DNA of 23,827 nt from assembly GCA_014825775.1 (NCBI GenBank), contig MVAQ01000287.1:1-23827 (forward strand), given 5' to 3'. Below, one piece after another: positions 19,601 to 23,827 of this stretch. Origin of the DNA: Krasilnikovozyma curviuscula. Taxonomy: Eukaryota; Basidiomycota; Tremellomycetes; Cystofilobasidiales; Mrakiaceae. Both the position numbers and the translations under genes were made by a program. Within the stretch, counting starts at the first letter, position 1. Each line of letters starts with the position of its first letter. The notes below the pieces were generated by a model, which saw nothing but the letters and a program-made list of their open reading frames with translations, was not told where the DNA came from and did not search any database.

Positions 19601-20679
19601 AGAAGTAGACTGAATGACCCCACCTTTACCAAGCACGACAAGCTTCATGACACCTGCGCCATAGCTCTCCTTCCACCACTTCAGAAGTTCCTCTCTTGGT
19701 TCACCTCCTCTCGCAAGCACGTCGACCCAAAGAGTTTGCCAGTTGCCCGTACCAAACTTAGAATAAGCATGGTCTTTCTTCGCCAGACTCTTTTCGAGCT
19801 GGAACTGGCGCCACATGTCGTGGAGGAGATTCTTCGAGTGCTCACTGTCGACCGCTTTGAGTTCTCGTTCAACGCACGAAGGCGAAAAGAGCGGGGAGCG
19901 GAAGAATTGGGCGAAACGTGTCAGTGCGGGCAGGAGAGCTGGTGGGGAGACGTCGAAGCTGAGAGAGAAGGGTGCAATGATTGTAGCTCAATTAGATAGT
20001 TTGAAAGAATCACATAAATGGGGTTTAAAGCTCACTGGTAGTTGGTGTTCTCCATTCCGGTAAAAGCGTTGCTATTTCCGCCGTTCTGGTTCAAGAATTC
20101 CGAATAGTCGTTTTCTTTAGGGAACTGGTAGAAGAAGAGAACAAATATTATGATTCCATTAAAGGTGGACGCCAGAAGTATCAAAAGAGGGCATGTGTTT
20201 GGTTTCGTACCATTTCGGTGCCCTGTCATGTGTAAAAAAGAGACGTCAGTTGGTCACCAGAGCTGGTAGGAGGTCAATCCAATGGACAACTGACCATGAA
20301 GCTAAGATGTTCACAGAAATGCGCACAACCAGGCAATGAAGCCTGAAGCGACATAAAAAAATCAGTCCCACAGGCGCAAATGACACGACGACGCTGCGAA
20401 GGAACTGACTGGATCCATCAGGTGGCCTGTACCCACGTCCATTGCTGCTGCACTCTTATCTGCTTTGTCATCCTGTATGATGAGACATTCGAGGCCGTTG
20501 TCGAGTTTCAACAGTCTGTATGTCCGGTCGTCCAAGGGCGATTTCTGGATTGGGTGGACGAAGACACCAGCTGGGGACCACGATGAGCTGGAGGAGGACT
20601 GGGTAGCCATAAATCTGTTTGTTATAGAGACAGTAAACCTTCTATTACGGGTGGAGAGTGCTTGTCGAAGAAATCTCAT
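16621..20679 (-). CDS. STE23: Insulysin-like M16A metalloprotease (Ste23/insulin-degrading enzyme family)
   Basis: Twelve exons (20410-20679, 20295-20342, 20211-20222, 20036-20124, 19624-19958, 18743-19524, 18466-18680, 18147-18402, 17875-18087, 17264-17813, 17067-17203, 16621-16998) give 1094 residues; human IDE has ~1019. The inverted zinc motif HFCEH (His98, Glu101, His102) and the third ligand Glu179 in VDSEHSKN are present, with the same 81-residue His-to-Glu spacing as IDE. Later landmarks are WYKKDDRFWVPRANL, RTKEQLGYLV and the C-terminal M16 repeat. In yeast Ste23 helps mature a-factor pheromone and degrades peptides. The N-terminus (MRFLRQALSTRNRRF) looks like a mitochondrial presequence, with Met24 (MATQSSSS) as a possible cytosolic start. 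The exon 5 donor (GTGGGG, at 19623) was chosen to keep VVLGKDDIDTL; GTAAAG four codon-bases earlier is an alternative. Confidence 0.92.
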
Positions 20680-20762
20680 TGGAGATTCCGTGATTGCTGA
20701 CGACTGACTGCCCTTGTTCTCTCCTTGCCTTTGTTCCCACCAACCGCCACTCCGCATCTAAC
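20680..20762. promoter_or_regulatory. Compact bidirectional promoter (Ste23 / Asterix)
   Basis: Only 83 bp separate the two divergent start codons. On the plus strand the gap is pyrimidine-rich (TTGTTCTCTCCTTGCC, CACCAACCGCCACTCCGC). No TATA box is seen. Transcription of both genes must start within this gap or overlap. Confidence 0.55.
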
Positions 20763-21730
20763 ATGGTATCGTCTGAGGTGAGTTCAAACACATGACGCCG
20801 ATAAAGATTCTCTCTTTCCTGATATATTCTCCCCTCTTTACGCTGTGTGTGCTTTGTGTACTGCAGAAGCCTGTAAGTTTCTCTTTCCTCAAATGGAATC
20901 TAGAATGGTTCCCTCTCGCAGCGATCTCAGTCGAGACCATTTTACCAAGGACGACTAGCACATCTATTATGGATCTTATTCTCGACATTCGACTGGCTGC
21001 TTGTCATTGATTACCTGTGCTCCTTGAGCATTCTCGTCTCTGCGACGGCGTGGACGTTTGCACAAGAGCTGGCAGACGACTCACTTACCCCCTCCTTCAG
21101 CATAATACCCCACACCCTTTATTTTTCGTTGCCTCTATGTTTCTAACGCTGGCTCTACCGCTGACTCCCTTCCTTCCCTGGTCTCAACAGGATCCTCGCG
21201 ATAAATCGCTTGAGGTACCCTTCTATATCCCCCAGTCGTCCATCTTTGCAGAGAAACCCGACCTGTACTCCACAGCTTCTATGGGTGCTTCTGGAGCAGC
21301 AATGATGACTAAGAATCGATACCTTACCTGGCCTTCGTTGGTGAGTTGCTGGCCATTCTCTCCTCCTCCTCTTCCCTCAAGCTTCTGCTAATAACCACAG
21401 CTGACTCCTTCTTCTTACTGGTGCTCTTTGCTTATGTGAATTCCAGTTCATCGCTACTCTGTCAGCCATTAACTCTACACCTTTGCGCCAAAAAGAAGGT
21501 AGTGGCAGTCTTCAAGGGATCGGGTAAGCATCATACCCTTCTCAGCTTTTACCCCCAACTATAGTCTGAACTCTGTCTATTATTTCTGTGACACTGCTCT
21601 TCTTTCGTTATTCCAAAGGTTTTCTCTCATCGCCCTGCTGTCGGTGTATATTCCCACCATCCTCCGCCTCCCAAGAGCCTTCTCTGGCCTGCCACCTCTG
21701 CCGGCGGAAGTCACACCACCCATTGCGTAA
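20763..21730 (+). CDS. Asterix (WDR83OS/UPF0139)-family ER membrane protein
   Basis: Five exons, 20763-20777, 20867-20872, 21191-21340, 21447-21523 and 21619-21730, give 119 residues; human Asterix has 106. The conserved start KPDPRDKSLEVPF is followed by ASMGASGAAMMTKNRYLTWPSLFIATLSAINS, which matches the family's Met-rich first helix and the W-x-(S/A)-L-F...S...NS region, then a hydrophobic segment FSLIALLSVYIP and a Pro-rich tail. In animals Asterix pairs with CCDC47 in the PAT complex, a chaperone for multipass membrane proteins at the ER translocon. Exon 2 is only 6 nt (AAGCCT) and the next intron is 318 nt, long for this locus, so the extreme N-terminus is less certain; the last three exons are solid. 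Confidence 0.75.
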
Positions 21731-22011
21731 AAGCAATGGAATAGTTCACAAGGTTTAACTTCTGGTTATATTGATCGTGGTTGTACATTTTCTTTTGCCT
21801 GTGTGCAAGGAAGACGGAAAGGATTTCACCGTTGCGCAATAGTCATAAGAGAAGAAGCACTAACCTAACCTGAGAGCGAGCGACAGGCAAGTAGGTTACC
21901 TAATGACTATCTAGATGCTGGTGTGTCGGCCAAAAAAAAAGCCTATAAAGGAAATCCGAAGGTCGGTTCCCTCAGGCAAAACAGTGAGGTCGTCTGCCAC
22001 GAGCAACCACG
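21731..22011. other. Intergenic region between the Asterix and TPK genes
   Basis: Tandem gap of 281 bp with a CTAACCTAACCTGAG stretch (~21,861-21,875) and an A9 run (~21,932-21,940) about 75 bp before the TPK start. No gene. Confidence 0.45.
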
Positions 22012-23247
22012 ATGGCCTCCCCCTCACATCCGTCGTACACATGGAACCCGTCGTCTTTCCTGCTGCCCAACTCGTCGGCGTCGTCAAGTACCCAAGCACT
22101 CATCATACTCAATCTTCCCATCCACTCTCTCGACCTCTTCACCACTCTCTGGCACAATTGTAGGTTTCTTTCTTCACCCCACTTTCCATCATTCTCCCCA
22201 TTCATTGTGGTTCTTTTTCCAAACGGCTCTTCTTTGGATTAGGTAGCGTGAGGTACTGTGCGGACGGGGGTGCCAACAGGCTATACGACGCCTTTCCGGA
22301 TCCTAGCCTACGAGCAAAGTGAGTTAGTGTGTCCACGATCAGGTCAAGTAAGAGTGGTTTGTTGACGCCTTTTTTTACATTTCTCTTGGGAACAGGTTCT
22401 TGCCTACTGCCATCAAAGGCGACTTGGACTCGATAAGGGACGACGTTCGGACGTGGTACACCTCTCATGTAAGTCGTGGTGCTTCTCCTCGTGTGACCCT
22501 GTGGTGAGAGTGCCAAACCGCTGAGCCCCGCACACCCTATCTGTTGGGCATTCTTATTCTTTTTTCTAATTCGTAGGCGGTCAATGTGATCCACGATCCA
22601 GATCAATACTCAACAGATCTGATGAAGTGCATCGATGAGCTTGAGGCGGTCGAGTCAAAATCCAACACATCCGTATGTTCTTATACTGTATGCCTTGCTC
22701 CAAACCCAACGCTGATCTTATTCCTTGAGTGACAGTTTGAGCTCATCCTCCTCGGCGGCCTCACGGGACGTCTTGACCAGACAACTCACACCCTCTCTCT
22801 CCTCACGCGGCTGTCCCTCCCTTCTCCGCCTTCTCCCCTAAGCTCAGACTCCTTACCAGACACACCGTACAGAAATAAACAGCGGAGGAGACGTATATGG
22901 GTTGTCAGCGAAGACGAGGTCGTGTGGCTTCTCCCACCAGTTCGTAGCTCCCTTTTGTTATTTTTTGTAAACAACCGCTGACCTGCCCAACACGGCTCTA
23001 AAAACCCCAATAGGGTAAACACAGACTTATAACCCCTCTGAACCTGCTGGGGCCGACATGTGGCCTTCTGCCCCTCGGTCTGTCAAGTGCGAAGATCAGC
23101 ACACGCGGCCTCGAGTGGGATGTCGAAGCGTGGGAGACGAGTTTGGGCACGCAGGTCAGCACAAGCAACCACCTTTTTGCGGAGGAGGTCCAAATTGAGG
23201 TTGAAGGTCAGGCCGGGGTGTTTTGGAGCTGCGCGATACGATCGTGA
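22012..23247 (+). CDS. THI80: Thiamine pyrophosphokinase
   Basis: Six exons, 22012-22159, 22243-22318, 22396-22468, 22577-22672, 22736-22939 and 23014-23247, give 276 residues, normal for the fungal enzyme. It transfers pyrophosphate from ATP to thiamine, making the cofactor thiamine diphosphate in the cytosol. Landmarks in order: RYCADGGANRLYDAF, IKGDLDSI (metal/nucleotide-binding Asp residues), DQYSTDLMKC, LLGGLTGRLDQTTHTLSLL, then in the C-terminal beta domain GPTCGLLPLG, RGLEWD and STSNHLF, which bind thiamine. A Ser/Pro/Arg-rich insertion (about 30 residues, after LLTRLSLPS) interrupts the link to the beta domain. The exon 5 donor is the unusual GTTCGT. The gene name follows the yeast orthologue. 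Confidence 0.93.
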
Positions 23248-23827
23248 AGACGGAGCAAGGGGTGGTGCTGACTGCAGAAAATGGGAAGAAAAGGGAAGGG
23301 CCCCATGTTGGACTGTTTTGTGCTGCTGATGGTTGCTTCAAGCCTTGGGGTCGTTTGGTGTTTGATCACCACCGCGTGTTTTACCAATGGTCTTTGACAC
23401 GACGCGTTTCGGTTGAGTGGATGCGCAGTCCCTTCAGACATGCCTTGCGGGTACAATCAACTGGCGATATCTCAAGGAGAACTGTATCAATATCTTATCA
23501 TTTCCCAATAGCTTACAATGCTTCTCGGGATCCTTTCTGGTAATATCTTAAGGCAAGCACAGCACAGCACAGCAGCTGCAGCTGGTATTTTGCGTTCTCT
23601 CGATTGCTCACCTTGACTTCAATAACAGGGTGAAAACAAAACGGAAACGATTATCTCTCTCCTTGATGTCTCCTCCTTCTTCATCCAAACCATCGAGAAA
23701 CGTTATTTTCGTTCAAGGTCTTGATTTTGGGGTTTCACCCTCTTCAGACGCGTCGAGCGCCGTTGATATTTTTTGCCCAGCTTGAGTTTCACGTCGAACC
23801 ACGTCCTCTCCTCACGTCGTCCAAAAA
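23248..23827. other. Terminal region without a supportable gene
   Basis: 580 bases after the TPK stop. Short open frames on both strands lack motifs and splice partners. The end of the window is C/T-rich on the plus strand and could be the 5' flank of a gene outside it. A 39-codon ATG frame at 23666-23785 may be an upstream ORF. Confidence 0.4.
23557..23584. repeat. GCACA pentamer repeat plus palindrome
   Basis: Three GCACA units in tandem run into CAGCTGCAGCTG, which is self-complementary. A simple-sequence tract in the TPK 3' flank. Confidence 0.7.

Noticed and set aside
18434..19816. Single uninterrupted 460-codon frame as a separate gene
   Set aside because: It is the large Ste23 exon plus read-through of the intron at 18681-18742 in the wrong frame; the conserved protein continues in the spliced frame.
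23666..23785. 39-codon ORF near the window end as a gene
   Set aside because: Short, no motif, no visible splice continuation; at most an upstream ORF.
1..23827. CRISPR arrays, tRNA, rRNA or prokaryotic operons
   Set aside because: None seen; the gene architecture is fungal nuclear throughout.

Overview
The window looks like nuclear DNA of a basidiomycete yeast, most likely a Tremellomycete (Cryptococcus/Kwoniella type). The genes are cut into 5-12 exons by very short introns (mostly 50-100 nt) with GTRNGY donors, CTRAY-like branch points and YAG acceptors. Genes lie a few hundred bases apart, and the proteins are fungal: an Atr1-like MFS pump, Ste23, Snz1/Pdx1, thiamine pyrophosphokinase and Asterix. 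No rRNA, tRNA, CRISPR or bacterial-type operon was seen. All gene models were spliced by hand; each of the nine intact models closes in frame from ATG to stop.

Left part (1-11,800), accessory in character. It opens with the C-terminal end of a LINE-like retroelement ORF, its hairpin-rich 3' tail and a 69-bp tandem duplication. Then come an MFS drug:H+ antiporter (minus) divergent from a small ABM-type monooxygenase (plus), a SAM methyltransferase (minus), a decayed copy of the meiotic AAA+ ATPase Pch2/TRIP13, a short-chain dehydrogenase (plus), a zinc-independent MDR oxidoreductase (plus), and an unrecognised, apparently frame-broken coding region (minus). A transporter with a methyltransferase, a monooxygenase-like protein and two oxidoreductases next to a retroelement resembles a small metabolic cluster, but no backbone synthase is visible.

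Right part (11,800-23,250), mostly housekeeping. It holds a type II membrane PC-esterase/TBL-like (GDS...DxxH) protein (plus), a Pdx1/Snz1-family protein (minus), the M16 metalloprotease Ste23/insulysin (minus), an Asterix-family ER protein (plus, sharing an 83-bp promoter gap with Ste23) and thiamine pyrophosphokinase (plus). The last 580 bases show no supportable gene.

Most notable: (1) the Pdx1-family protein has Gln where the family's ribose-5-phosphate Schiff-base lysine sits (Lys81 of B. subtilis PdxS) and lacks the usual C-terminal tail, so it may be a pseudoenzyme; (2) the same gene needs a 3-nt exon consisting only of ATG, and other genes need exons of 6, 8 and 12 nt; (3) the Pch2 relic has lost its whole Walker A/Walker B segment.
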